Below the pieces are notes generated by a model. That model was not told the DNA's origin. It was given only the letters and a program-made list of their open reading frames with translations, and made no database searches. From Skermanella sp. TT6 (lineage in GTDB: Bacteria; Pseudomonadota; Alphaproteobacteria; Azospirillales; Azospirillaceae), in contig NZ_CP067420.1 of assembly GCF_016653635.2 (NCBI RefSeq), positions 427,501 through 491,500 on the forward strand: a stretch of 64,000 nucleotides of DNA, written 5' to 3'. Below are positions 16,993-25,938 of this stretch, in pieces (position 1 is the first letter of the stretch; every line of letters begins with the position of its first letter). The position numbers and the translations under genes were made by a program.

Positions 16993-18939
16993 TTGAGGAA
17001 CATCGTCCGGCACCACTGTGTTTGCCAACCACCGTTCGAACGGAGAGAACCCCTGAAGTCCGGCTCGCCCCCCTCCAGAAGATCCAGATCCCGTGCCGGG
17101 AGTTCCGGCGGGGCGCGGCCCCGCTCCCGGACGTCCATCACGCGCGGCGTCGTCGGCTTGGCCCTGATGCTCGCGGTCGGCGGCATCGTCGCCGCTCCCG
17201 TCCTGGCGCAGCAGACCCCCTACGAGGTCAGCCTGACCGGGGTCGAGGACGGAACGCTCCGCGAGCTGCTGGAGGGCACCGCGACCCTGTTCCGCCTGTC
17301 CGGGCAGCCGCCGCCCAGCCCGATCGGCCTGCGCCGCCGCGCCGACGCGGACCGGGAGAGGCTGCAGACCGCCCTGCGCTCGGTCGGATACTACGACGCC
17401 CGGGTCGAGATCGCGGTGGACACCTCGGTCGAGCCCGCCAGGGTGGCGGTCACCGTGACGCCCGGGCAGGTCTACAATTTCGACCGCATCACCGTGGCCG
17501 GGGCCGGCGGCGCGCCGCTCGAAGGGGCGCCGATCACCGCCGGGGACATCGGCATCCAGGTCGGCGAGCCCGCCCTGTCCGCGACCGTCGTCGATGCCGA
17601 GACGCGGCTGACCGGACAGCTGGCGGCGCGCGGCTTCGCCTTCGCCAAGATCGCCGAGCGCCGCGCCGTGGTCGACCACGAGACCCGCACCATGGACGTG
17701 ACCTATACGGTCGATCCGGGGCCGCTGACCCGTTTCGGCCAGGTCAGCGTCGAGGGGCTGGACCAGGTCTACGAGCAGCTGGTGCGGAACCGGATCCCCT
17801 GGGAGCCGGGCGACGAGTACCGGCCGGACGAGATCGAGGACGCCAGGCAGGCGATCTCCGGCCTCAACGTCTTCTCCTCGGTCCGGGTCGGGCTGGCCCG
17901 CGAGCCGGGTCCCGACGGGGTGACGCCGGTGACCATCACCGTCGCGGAGCGGCCGCGCCGGGTCATCGGCGCCGGCTTCAGCTATTCGACCGAGGACGGT
18001 TTCGCCACCAATGCCTATTGGGGCCATCGCAACCTGTTCGGCGGGGCCGAGCAGCTCCGGCTGTCCGCCACGGTGTCGCGCATCGGCGAGAACGACCTGA
18101 CCGACACCGAGGTGCGGCTGAACGCCAATTTCCGCAAGCCGGACTTCCTGACCCTCAACCAGGCGCTGATCCTGGACGCCAACCTGATCCGCGAGCGGCC
18201 CGACGCCTACGATCGCGACGCCATCGTGCTGTCGGCCCTGCTGGAGCGCCAGCTGAGCGACCGGCTGACGGTGTCCGGCGGCGTCACGCTGGAGCAGTCC
18301 CGCGTCGTCGATCCGCCCGACACGACCACCGAGAGCACCCTGGTGGGCGTTCCGCTGACGCTCCGCTACGATGCCACCAACGACCTGCTCAACCCGACCA
18401 GCGGGTTCCGCACCGACCTGCTCCTGACGCCCTTCCAGCAGATCGGCGGCGCCGACTCGAACTTCACGGTCGCCCGGATCACCAACAGCGCCTATTACGA
18501 CTTCCGGGGCGACGGCTGGTATGTCGCGGCGGGGCGGCTGTCGGTGGGCAGCATCTTCGGTTCCAGCACCGCGGACATTCCGGCGGACAAGCGCTTCTAT
18601 GCCGGCGGCGGCGGCTCGATTCGCGGCTACGGCTACCAGGATGTTGGGCCGCGCGACGCGTTCGGCGATCCGGCCGGCGGACGCAGCCTGCTCGAGGTCG
18701 GCGCGGAGATGCGCGTCAAGGTGACCGATACCATCGGCATCGTTCCCTTCATCGACGGCGGCAATGTTTACGAGAGCTCCACGCTGGACTTCTCCGAAGA
18801 GCTGCGCTGGGGGGCCGGCATCGGGGCCCGCTACTACACCGGTTTCGGACCCTTGCGGCTGGATGTCGCCGTGCCCTTGAACAAGCAGCCGGGCGATTCG
18901 AGCTGGCAGCTCTATATCAGCATCGGACAAGCCTTTTAG
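16993..18939 (+). CDS. tamA: outer membrane assembly protein TamA (BamA/Omp85 superfamily)
   Basis: Omp85-family outer-membrane barrel of about 648 residues from TTG 16993 (gaagggttgcc precedes it; the exact start is uncertain). A signal segment (TRGVVGLALMLAVGGIVAAPVLAQQ) is followed by three POTRA-like domains (to about residue 310). The C-terminal bacterial surface antigen barrel contains FYAGGGGSIRGYGYQDVGPRD, the RGY lid-lock motif, and ends in F. TamA normally works with TamB, usually encoded next door. Here the next gene is a DUF2157 protein, so TamB must be elsewhere if present. Confidence 0.88.
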   Translation: MRNIVRHHCVCQPPFERREPLKSGSPPSRRSRSRAGSSGGARPRSRTSITRGVVGLALMLAVGGIVAAPVLAQQTPYEVSLTGVEDGTLRELLEGTATLFRLSGQPPPSPIGLRRRADADRERLQTALRSVGYYDARVEIAVDTSVEPARVAVTVTPGQVYNFDRITVAGAGGAPLEGAPITAGDIGIQVGEPALSATVVDAETRLTGQLAARGFAFAKIAERRAVVDHETRTMDVTYTVDPGPLTRFGQVSVEGLDQVYEQLVRNRIPWEPGDEYRPDEIEDARQAISGLNVFSSVRVGLAREPGPDGVTPVTITVAERPRRVIGAGFSYSTEDGFATNAYWGHRNLFGGAEQLRLSATVSRIGENDLTDTEVRLNANFRKPDFLTLNQALILDANLIRERPDAYDRDAIVLSALLERQLSDRLTVSGGVTLEQSRVVDPPDTTTESTLVGVPLTLRYDATNDLLNPTSGFRTDLLLTPFQQIGGADSNFTVARITNSAYYDFRGDGWYVAAGRLSVGSIFGSSTADIPADKRFYAGGGGSIRGYGYQDVGPRDAFGDPAGGRSLLEVGAEMRVKVTDTIGIVPFIDGGNVYESSTLDFSEELRWGAGIGARYYTGFGPLRLDVAVPLNKQPGDSSWQLYISIGQAF

Positions 18940-18991
18940 GGCCGCGGCTCTGCTATGATCCGGCTGCGGGGAGGCAGTTCGGGACACGCCA

Positions 18992-20206
18992 GTGTTGCGC
19001 CATCGTTACGCCGGTAAATACTACGTCGATCGCTTGCGGGAAGACCTGCCGCGCTGGGTGGAGCGGGGCTGGATCCGGGCGGAGGACGCGGAGTCGGTCC
19101 TGGCCGACGCCGCGGCGCGGCCCCGCCCCGCCGCCCTGCCCAACTTGCTGGCGCTGCTCGGCACCGTGCTGGTCGCCATGGGAGCGCTCCTGTTCCTGGC
19201 GGCCAACTGGCAGGGCATGGGGCGGCTGTCCAAGCTGGCCGTGCTGTTCGGGGCGCTGTGGGGGACGCACGGCGCCGCCTGGGCCGCCCTGCGCGCCGGC
19301 ATGCACCACTTCGCCGAAGCGCTGCTTCTGCTGGGCGTGCTGCTGTTCGGCGCCGGCATCATGCTGGTCGGCCAGATCTACCACCTGCCGGCGGATCCCC
19401 CCGCCGGCGTCCTGATCTGGGCGCTCGGCGCCATCCTGGCGGCCTGGGCCTGGCCGAGCGAGTGGGCGGCCTGCGCCGCGCTGGCCCTGGTCACGGTCTG
19501 GTTCAGCCTGGCCGTCCCGGACTCCCCGTTCCCGGTCTATCTTCCGTTCCTGCCGGTCTGGGCGGCGCTGCTGCCCCCGATCCTGCGCATGCGCTGGATC
19601 GTCGCCTACCATGCGGCGCTTGTGTCGCTGGCCTGGTTCATCCTCGTGACGCTCGTGTCGCTGCTCTCCGCCGGCGACGCGGCGGAGGAGGACGTGCTGC
19701 GCCTGGGCAGCGCCATCGCCGCCGCCCTCATCGCCCTGGGCGGCGTCCTGGCGGGCTCGCCCCGGGCGGCGGCCTTCGCGGTTCCGCTGGAGCGGCTGGC
19801 GCTGCTGGGCCTCGTCGCCGGAGCGTCCCTGCTGGCCCTGCCGGCGCTCCAGGCCGACCCGTCGGCGGCCGGCCGGTCGGCATGGGCGGAGCTGGCCCTG
19901 ACGCCCCTGCTGGTCGCGGCGGCGGGGGGCGCGGTGGTCTGGCGCCGCGACGGCGGGCTGCTGGCCGCGGGTGCCGCGGCGGTGGTCGCCCTGCTGCTGG
20001 CGGACGCGCTGGTTCCGCCGGAGAGCCGGGGCATCCGCTACGGCATCGAGGAGTATTTCGTTCCGGAAGGGACGGGGCGCGCCCTGGAGCAGCCCGCGGA
20101 GGGCGAGCGGATCGACATCCGCGTCGCGGTCAACCGGGCGGGCACCCCGGCGATCTCCGCCATCCTGGTCAACGGCGAGGTCCGCCACGAGGAGGGGCTG
20201 TTCTGA
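18992..20206 (+). CDS. DUF2157 domain membrane protein
   Basis: A 404-residue multi-span membrane protein of unknown function, starting at GTG 18992. The N-terminal DUF2157 pattern is visible: a soluble WVERGWIRAEDAESVLAD segment, then LLALLGTVLVAMGALLFLAANWQGMGRLSKLAVLF. About ten to eleven hydrophobic helices follow. The last 50 residues (RIDIRVAVNRAGTPAISAILVNGEVRHEEGLF) look like a soluble GDYXXLXY-type tail, suggesting that two neighbouring domains were fused. It follows tamA by 52 bases and may be cotranscribed. Confidence 0.85.
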   Translation: MLRHRYAGKYYVDRLREDLPRWVERGWIRAEDAESVLADAAARPRPAALPNLLALLGTVLVAMGALLFLAANWQGMGRLSKLAVLFGALWGTHGAAWAALRAGMHHFAEALLLLGVLLFGAGIMLVGQIYHLPADPPAGVLIWALGAILAAWAWPSEWAACAALALVTVWFSLAVPDSPFPVYLPFLPVWAALLPPILRMRWIVAYHAALVSLAWFILVTLVSLLSAGDAAEEDVLRLGSAIAAALIALGGVLAGSPRAAAFAVPLERLALLGLVAGASLLALPALQADPSAAGRSAWAELALTPLLVAAAGGAVVWRRDGGLLAAGAAAVVALLLADALVPPESRGIRYGIEEYFVPEGTGRALEQPAEGERIDIRVAVNRAGTPAISAILVNGEVRHEEGLF

Positions 20207-20241
20207 AATTTCCGCTGCCGGCCAGCGGCCCCGGTGCGGAG

Positions 20242-20281
20242 GGGCGGCGTCCCGCCGCCCAAGGTGCGCGGGACGCGCACC
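20242..20281. terminator. double hairpin between convergent DUF2157 and arsH genes
   Basis: Two adjacent GC-rich hairpins occupy the gap. One has arms GGGCGGCG and CGCCGCCC with a 3-base loop (20242-20260). The other has arms GGTGCGC and GCGCACC with a 5-base loop (20263-20281). The convergent position suggests a bidirectional terminator. Confidence 0.6.
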
Positions 20282-20296
20282 CTCCACGACGTGCCT

Positions 20297-21010
20297 TCAC
20301 AGTTTCTCCGGCAGCTTGAACGCCTCCTTGCGCTCGCTGTAACGGTCGACCAGGTAGTCGGCCCGGTCGCGCAGCAGCCAGGTGAAGCGCACCAGCTCCT
20401 CCATGACGTCCACCACCCGGTCGTAGAGCGGTCCCGGAAGCATCCGGCCCGCCTCGTCGAACTGCTCGTAGGCCTTGGGCACGCTCGACTGGTTGGGGAT
20501 GGTGACCATGCGCATCCAGCGGCCGAGCAGGCGCAGCGTGTTCACCGCGTTGAAGCTCTGCGACCCGCCCGAGACCTGCATCACCGCCAGGGTGCGGCCC
20601 TGGGTCGGCCGGACCGAGCCTTCCGACAGCGGCAGCCAGTCGATCTGGTTCTTGAACACGCCGGTCACCGCCCCGTGCATCTCCGGGCTGCACCAGACCT
20701 GGCCTTCGGACCAGATCGACAGGTCCCGCAGCTCCCGAACCTTGGGATGGTCCGGGCCGACGGCGTTGGCGGCCGGCAGCTCGCGCGGGTCGAAGATTCG
20801 CGTCTCGGCCCCCATCGCCCGCAGCAGCCGGGCCGCCTCCTCGACCAGGAGGCGGCTGTAGGAACGCTCCCGCAGGGACCCGTAGAGCAGCAGGATGCGC
20901 GGCGGATGGGTCATCCGGGCCGCCGGCTCCAGGCTCGCGGGGTCGGGCTGCCTCAGCAGCTCCGGCTTGAGCGCGGGGAGCGTGTCGGGGGCGGGGGCGC
21001 GGTCATCCAT
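20297..21010 (-). CDS. arsH: ArsH, NADPH-dependent FMN reductase
   Basis: A 237-residue flavoprotein linked to arsenic resistance; characterised ArsH proteins oxidise trivalent organoarsenicals. The flavodoxin-like phosphate loop reads [17 protein letters not shown], followed by family blocks [29 protein letters not shown] and [26 protein letters not shown]. The length is typical. It overlaps arsC by eight bases and is translated after it. No ArsB, Acr3 or ArsR gene is visible nearby, so the pair lacks the usual efflux pump. Confidence 0.93.
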   Translation of the reverse strand: MDDRAPAPDTLPALKPELLRQPDPASLEPAARMTHPPRILLLYGSLRERSYSRLLVEEAARLLRAMGAETRIFDPRELPAANAVGPDHPKVRELRDLSIWSEGQVWCSPEMHGAVTGVFKNQIDWLPLSEGSVRPTQGRTLAVMQVSGGSQSFNAVNTLRLLGRWMRMVTIPNQSSVPKAYEQFDEAGRMLPGPLYDRVVDVMEELVRFTWLLRDRADYLVDRYSERKEAFKLPEKL

Positions 21011-21437
21011 GTCCCGGTCCGATCGGGCGGCCCTGCTCGTCCACCACCCGTTCGCCGTCCTCCTTGGCGAAGGCGCCGCGCTGCGGCGAGGGCAGGATGT
21101 CCAGCACGGTTTCCGACGGGCGGCACAGCTTCACGCCCAGGGAAGTGACGACGATCGGGCGGTTGATCAGGATCGGATGCGCCGTCATGGCGTCGATCAG
21201 CCGGTCGTCGTCCAGGTCCGGATCGTCCAGGCCCAGCTCGTCATAGGGCGTGCCCTTCCGGCGCAGCACGTCGCGCACGGGCACGCCCATGCGCCGGATC
21301 AGGTCCTTCAGCTCGTCGCGCCCCGGCGGCGCCTTCAGGTACTCGACCACCACCGGCTCCTCGCCGCTGTTGCGGATCAGGGCCAGGGTATTGCGCGAGG
21401 TGCCGCATTCGGGGTTGTGGTAGATGGTGACGGTCAC
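21003..21437 (-). CDS. arsC: arsenate reductase ArsC (glutaredoxin-dependent)
   Basis: A 144-residue thioredoxin-fold reductase converting arsenate to arsenite with glutathione and glutaredoxin. The catalytic cysteine is Cys11 in [13 protein letters not shown]. Further family blocks are [26 protein letters not shown] and [11 protein letters not shown]. It is the longer, roughly 140-residue form. It follows the IalB-like gene by 34 bases and overlaps arsH, so it is likely part of the same minus-strand transcript. Confidence 0.95.
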   Translation of the reverse strand: MTVTIYHNPECGTSRNTLALIRNSGEEPVVVEYLKAPPGRDELKDLIRRMGVPVRDVLRRKGTPYDELGLDDPDLDDDRLIDAMTAHPILINRPIVVTSLGVKLCRPSETVLDILPSPQRGAFAKEDGERVVDEQGRPIGPGHG

Positions 21438-21471
21438 GGTTCCTGCTCCCGTTCGGCGTGTCCCCGGGCGG

Positions 21472-22551
21472 TCAGTTCTGCGCCGGCGGCGCGGCCGGTG
21501 CCGGCTGGCCGGCCGGCGGCTGCTCCGACCCGAGCTTGCGGACGACCTGGGTCAGCCCGTCGCGCGCCTTCTTGGCCAACTCCACGTCGGCGTCGGACGC
21601 CTCATGGAAGAACACGTTGAAGACGTTGTCCTGGCTCTTGAAGAACAGGATCGCGACGTTGATCTTGCCCTCCGGCGGGGTGCAGGCGACCATGGCGGTC
21701 CGCAGGGTCACGCGCGGCAGGGTTTCCACCGCGGCCGGATCGGCCTTGAATTCGCCGCCGCAGCGCTGCTTCAGGGCGTCCAGGTAGTTGGTCGTGAGCA
21801 TCGCGAAATCCGCGTCCGGCGGAGCCCGATGCCCGCGCACGCCGCCGAACACCGGACCCAGCCGCCACGCGAAGTCGGCGGGGCGGCGGTCCTCCGGGAC
21901 GTTCGCCAGCGACAGCGGCACCGCCTGGCGCAGGCCGGCGGCGTCGAGCAGCGCCCGCAGCCCTTCCGGCAGGATGACCGCGACCGGTTTGGCCCCGCCT
22001 GGGGCGCCCGGCTTGGGGCCGCCGCCCGAGACCGCCTGCTGGACGCAGCTGCGCAGATCGCCCAGCGCCTTGGAAGTCCCGCGGAGCTGGAAGATCGCCG
22101 TGTCGGTCGGCCCCTGCATGATCAGGCGGCTTCCCTTGCGCATGCCCTCGTAGAGCTCGTCGTCCTTGCCGGTGGGGACCACCAGCAGATCCGGCTCCAT
22201 CGCGACGGCGGTGAAGTTCCGCCTGACCGTCTCGTCGACCCGGACGCTCATGGGGAACTTGGTCCCCTGGGTCATGCCGGCGCCGGGGATGCCGATCAGG
22301 ATGTTGGTCTCCCCGTTGGGATTGCGGGCGAACACCAGGGCCAGCTTGTTGTCGAAGCGGTTCTCCGAGACGCAATAGACGAACTTGCCGTTCGGATCGG
22401 CCACGGGACCGCCGCGCCAGTCGCCGATCGGCGCCCCGGACAGCTGGGCGCCGGCCGGCGCCTGCTGGGCCAGTGCGGCGGTGGGAAGGCCGCTCGACAG
22501 GCCGATGGCGGCGCCGAGCGCGAGAGCGAGAAGATGAGACTGCACGTTCAA
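21472..22551 (-). CDS. secreted protein with IalB-like region, function unknown
   Basis: About 359 residues from TTG 22551 (a GTG six bases downstream is an alternative), with a signal peptide (HLLALALGAAIGLSSGLPTAALAQ). The first half, CVSENRFDNKLALVFARNPNGETNILIGIPGAG...FQLRGTSKALGDLRSCVQQA, resembles the invasion-associated locus B fold. The second half contains CGGEFKADPAAVETLPRVTLRTAMVACTPPEGKINVAILFF with paired cysteines, and the tail is proline-rich. It lies 30 bases after livF and 34 before arsC in the same orientation, so it may be an envelope accessory of that transcript. No function can be assigned. Confidence 0.75.
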   Translation of the reverse strand: MNVQSHLLALALGAAIGLSSGLPTAALAQQAPAGAQLSGAPIGDWRGGPVADPNGKFVYCVSENRFDNKLALVFARNPNGETNILIGIPGAGMTQGTKFPMSVRVDETVRRNFTAVAMEPDLLVVPTGKDDELYEGMRKGSRLIMQGPTDTAIFQLRGTSKALGDLRSCVQQAVSGGGPKPGAPGGAKPVAVILPEGLRALLDAAGLRQAVPLSLANVPEDRRPADFAWRLGPVFGGVRGHRAPPDADFAMLTTNYLDALKQRCGGEFKADPAAVETLPRVTLRTAMVACTPPEGKINVAILFFKSQDNVFNVFFHEASDADVELAKKARDGLTQVVRKLGSEQPPAGQPAPAAPPAQN

Positions 22552-22581
22552 TATCCGGCTGCGCTGGGAGTTGGCGGCAGG

Positions 22582-23319
22582 CTATAGGGCCGACCGGCCC
22601 GTCGCAAGGGGATTGCCCATAAAGTCCGGATCGGCCTCCAGCCGCCTGCGCAGGTCCGCGGCGCTCCCGGTCTCCGCCAGCCTGCCCAGCCGGAGCCAGG
22701 CGCCGAGATCGGCCGCCTCCAGCGCGCGGGCCGCCGCCTGCTCGGCCAGCAGGACCGCGGTGCCCCCTGCGGCGATCTCGCGCACCGTCTCCATGACCTG
22801 CGCCGTCAGCAGCGGCGACAGTCCGAGGGATGGCTCGTCCAGCAGGAGCAGGCGCGGCTCCCCCATCAGGGCGCGGCCGATCGCCAGCATCTGCTGCTGC
22901 CCGCCCGACAGCCGCCAGGCCCGCTCGCCCGACTTGGCCCGAAGCTGGGGAAACAGGGCGAAGACGCGGTCCAGCAGCAGCGTCCGCTCCGCGGCCGGCG
23001 CGAAGCTCGCCACCTCCAGGTTGTCGCGCACGCTCATGCCGGGGAAGACCCTGCGGCCTTCCGGCACGTAGCCGATGCCCAGGCGCGCCCGCCGCTCCGG
23101 CGCCAGGACGGTGATGTCCGACCCGTCCAGCAGCACCCGGCCCGCCGCCGGCAGCAGGCCGATCACGGCCTTCAGCAGGCTCGACTTGCCGGCGCCGTTG
23201 GCCCCCAGCAGGGCCAGCACCTCGCCGGGCCTCACCTCCAGCGATACCCGATCCACCACGGGAGCGCCGCCGTAGGAAACGGAAAGACCATGGAGGGCGA
23301 GCAGCGGCGGGGGACTCAT
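22582..23319 (-). CDS. livF: branched-chain-type ABC transporter ATPase LivF
   Basis: A 245-residue ATPase. Walker A is GANGAGKSSLLK, the signature is LSGGQQQMLAIGRAL and Walker B is LLLLDEPSLGL. VPEGRRVFPGMSVRDNL is diagnostic of LivF. The ATG overlaps the stop of the livM-livG fusion (ATGA). A much longer upstream frame exists but is only the shadow of the neighbouring gene. By position under a TPP riboswitch, the importer probably carries thiamine or a precursor rather than leucine. Confidence 0.93.
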   Translation of the reverse strand: MSPPPLLALHGLSVSYGGAPVVDRVSLEVRPGEVLALLGANGAGKSSLLKAVIGLLPAAGRVLLDGSDITVLAPERRARLGIGYVPEGRRVFPGMSVRDNLEVASFAPAAERTLLLDRVFALFPQLRAKSGERAWRLSGGQQQMLAIGRALMGEPRLLLLDEPSLGLSPLLTAQVMETVREIAAGGTAVLLAEQAAARALEAADLGAWLRLGRLAETGSAADLRRRLEADPDFMGNPLATGRSAL

Positions 23320-25070
23320 GGCACCTCCGGCCCGGGCGATCCCAGGTAGGCCGCGCGCACCCGGCGGTCGCGCCGGATTGCGTCGGGCGTCCCCTCGGCG
23401 ATGACGCGGCCCTCGTCCAGGCAGGTGATCCGGTCGGCCAGCGGCAGCAGGAACGGCATGTTGTGTTCCACGATCAGCACGGCGGCACCGGCGTCGGCCG
23501 CCGCGCGGAGAGTCCCGGCAAGCTCGGCCTGCTCGGCTTCGGTCAGGCCGGCGGCCGGCTCGTCCAGCAGCAGGACGGCGGGCTGCCGGGCCAGGGCGCG
23601 GGCGAGCTCGACCCGCCGCCGCAGCCCCGGCGGCAGGGTGGCGCAAGGCTCGCGGGCCAGGTCGGCGGCGCCGGCCCTTTCCAGGAAATGCATCGCGTGC
23701 GCCTCCGCCTCCCGTACGTCCCGGTCGAGGGTGATCCGCGCCGCCGCGACGGCGCCCAGCGCCTCCGTCCCGGGCGGCAGGCTGGCGGTCTGGAAGGTCC
23801 GCGCGACGCCGGCGCGGGCGATCGCGTGCGGCGTCCGCCCGGTCAGCTCCACGCCCCGCACGTACAGCCTGCCGGCGTCCGGCTTCTCCAGGCCGGTCAC
23901 CAGGTTGATCAGCGTCGTCTTGCCCGATCCGTTGGGGCCGATCACCCCCAGGATCTCGCCGGGATCGACCGTCAGGCCGACGCCGTCGACCGCCCGGACG
24001 CCTCCGAAGGACTTGGAGAAACCTTCGACATACAGTGCCGGGCCGCGGAACGGGGCCGCCGGCCGGGGCTCCGGCGCCAGCGCGGACGGCAGCGGGCGGG
24101 GCGGCTCGGGAAGCCAGCGCGCGCGCAGCCGCTCCGCCAGGCTGACCAGCCCCCACGGCGCCGCCACCACCGTCGCCAGCAGGGCCACGCCGTACAGCAA
24201 CAGGTAGCCGCCTTCCAGCCCGCGGAACCACTCGGGCAACTGGGTCAGCAGGACGGCGCCGGCCAGCGCCCCCGCGACGCTGCCCAGCCCGCCGATCACC
24301 GCCATGGTCAGGATCGTGACCATGACCGGGAACTCCAGCACCTCGGGCGACACCACCCGCTGGATATGGGCGGCGAGCGCGCCGGCGGCGCCGGCATAGG
24401 CGGCGCCCAGGGCGAAGCATTCCAGCCGCAGCCGGTCGATGTCGATGCCCAGCGTGCGGGCCGCCGCCGGCGTGTCGCGCATCAGGGGAAAGGCCAGCCC
24501 GCGCAGGCCCCGCCCGATCCGCCACGCCGCCAGGGCGCCCAGCGCCGCCAGGGTCCAGACGAACAGCGCCAGGCCCAGGCCCCGCCCGGGACGCCAGCCG
24601 AACAGCTCGATCCCCGGCACGCCGGCGATCCCGTTGGAGCCGCCGGTCAGGCCCTGCCACTCCACCGCGGCGAGCAGCACCACCTGCCCGATGCCGAGCG
24701 TCGCCAGGGCGAAATAATGGCTTTCCAGCCGGAGCACCGGTGCCGCCACGACCAGGGCCAGCAGGGTCGGCGCCAGGACCGAGAGCGGGAAGGTCACCTC
24801 GAAGCCGAGGCCCCACCGGCTGCCCAGGATGCCGGTGACATAGGCGCCGATGCCGTAGAAGGTGCCCTGCGCCAGCGACAGGGCGCCGGCATTGCCGAAG
24901 ATCATCTGGTAGCCGGTCACGGCCAGCGCGTAGACCCCGGCCACGGTCAGCACCCGCAGCCCGTACGGATCGGCGAACAGCAGCGCGTAGGCCGCCAAGC
25001 CTGCGCCGGCCGCCGCCAGCAGGGGCGCGGCCCCGCGTCCGGGGATTCCTGGGAGGCGGGACTCAGGCAC
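23316..25070 (-). CDS. fused LivM permease - LivG ATPase of a Liv-type ABC importer
   Basis: One 584-residue protein joining two subunits that are usually separate. Residues about 10-320 are a LivM-type permease (YALAVTGYQMIFGNAGALSLAQGTFYGIGAYVTGIL, then HYFALATLGIGQVVLLAAVEW). Residues about 343-584 are a LivG-type ATPase with Walker A GPNGSGKTT (about 376) and Walker B VLLLDEPAAGL. The ABC signature is degenerate (TLPPGLRRRVELARAL); LivG proteins usually read LxYGxQRRLE. The gene overlaps livH by eight bases and livF by four. The fusion is real in one continuous frame. Confidence 0.9.
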   Translation of the reverse strand: MPESRLPGIPGRGAAPLLAAAGAGLAAYALLFADPYGLRVLTVAGVYALAVTGYQMIFGNAGALSLAQGTFYGIGAYVTGILGSRWGLGFEVTFPLSVLAPTLLALVVAAPVLRLESHYFALATLGIGQVVLLAAVEWQGLTGGSNGIAGVPGIELFGWRPGRGLGLALFVWTLAALGALAAWRIGRGLRGLAFPLMRDTPAAARTLGIDIDRLRLECFALGAAYAGAAGALAAHIQRVVSPEVLEFPVMVTILTMAVIGGLGSVAGALAGAVLLTQLPEWFRGLEGGYLLLYGVALLATVVAAPWGLVSLAERLRARWLPEPPRPLPSALAPEPRPAAPFRGPALYVEGFSKSFGGVRAVDGVGLTVDPGEILGVIGPNGSGKTTLINLVTGLEKPDAGRLYVRGVELTGRTPHAIARAGVARTFQTASLPPGTEALGAVAAARITLDRDVREAEAHAMHFLERAGAADLAREPCATLPPGLRRRVELARALARQPAVLLLDEPAAGLTEAEQAELAGTLRAAADAGAAVLIVEHNMPFLLPLADRITCLDEGRVIAEGTPDAIRRDRRVRAAYLGSPGPEVP

Positions 25071-25938
25071 GGCTGCGGGCCGCCTCGCCGAACAGGCCCT
25101 GGGGGCGCACCGCCAGGATCGCCAGCAGCGCCAGGTAAAGCGCCGCCGTCGCGGCCGAATAGGACAGGGTGGCGGACACCAGCACCTCGAACGCGGCGAT
25201 CAGCAGCGCGCCGGCGACGGCGCCCGCGACCGATCCCCAGCCGCCGATGGTCACGGCGATGTAGGCCTTCAGGATCAGCCCGCTGCCCGCCGTGGGCGTC
25301 ACGAAGAACTGGTTGGAAAGCAGCAGCCCTGCGGCGCCCGCCAGCGCGGCGCCCAGCGCGAAGGTGAAGGCGACCATCGCCGTCACGGGGATGCCGCAGG
25401 CCCGCGCCATCTCCGGATCCTGGGCGGTCGCCCGCAGCCGCCGGCCCAGCTGGGTGCGGGCGAACAGCCAGTGCTGGCCCAGGATCAGCAGCCCGGCCAC
25501 GGCCACGACCGCGAGCGACTGCTCGGGCACGAGCAGGCCGGCGATCTCCAGCGTTCCGCCTCCGAACAGCGCCGGCGCCGCCTTCGGTTCCGGCCCGAAC
25601 AGCAGGGTGGCGCCGTTCTGCAGGATGATGCCGACCGCGATGGTGCTGATGAAGACGCTGACCGGGGGACGGCGCCGAAGCGGCAGGTAGGCCAGCAGCG
25701 ACACCAGCAGCCCCAGCGCCGCCATCAGCGCCGCCACCAGCGGCAGCAGCAGGATGCCGGGCAGGGGAATCAGCCCCGCCAGGGCCACTGCCAGGAAGCC
25801 GCCGGCCATGACCAGGTCGCCCTGGGCGAAATTGACGGCCGAGGTCGCGTTCAGCACCAGCACGAAGCCCAGGGCGACCAGCGCATAGGCGGCGCCCAGC
25901 GCCACGCCGTTGACCAGCAGCTGCGCGACACCCGTCAC
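25063..25938 (-). CDS. livH: branched-chain-type ABC transporter permease LivH
   Basis: A 291-residue permease with about eight helices. Family blocks include AYALVALGFVLVLNATSAVNFAQGDLVMAGGFLAV near the N-terminus, GRRLRATAQDPEMARACGIPVTAM in the cytoplasmic coupling loop, and LILKAYIAVTIGGWGSVAGAVAGALLI. It overlaps the binding-protein stop by ATGA upstream and the fused livMG gene downstream, so all four transporter genes are translationally coupled. Confidence 0.93.
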   Translation of the reverse strand: MTGVAQLLVNGVALGAAYALVALGFVLVLNATSAVNFAQGDLVMAGGFLAVALAGLIPLPGILLLPLVAALMAALGLLVSLLAYLPLRRRPPVSVFISTIAVGIILQNGATLLFGPEPKAAPALFGGGTLEIAGLLVPEQSLAVVAVAGLLILGQHWLFARTQLGRRLRATAQDPEMARACGIPVTAMVAFTFALGAALAGAAGLLLSNQFFVTPTAGSGLILKAYIAVTIGGWGSVAGAVAGALLIAAFEVLVSATLSYSAATAALYLALLAILAVRPQGLFGEAARSRA

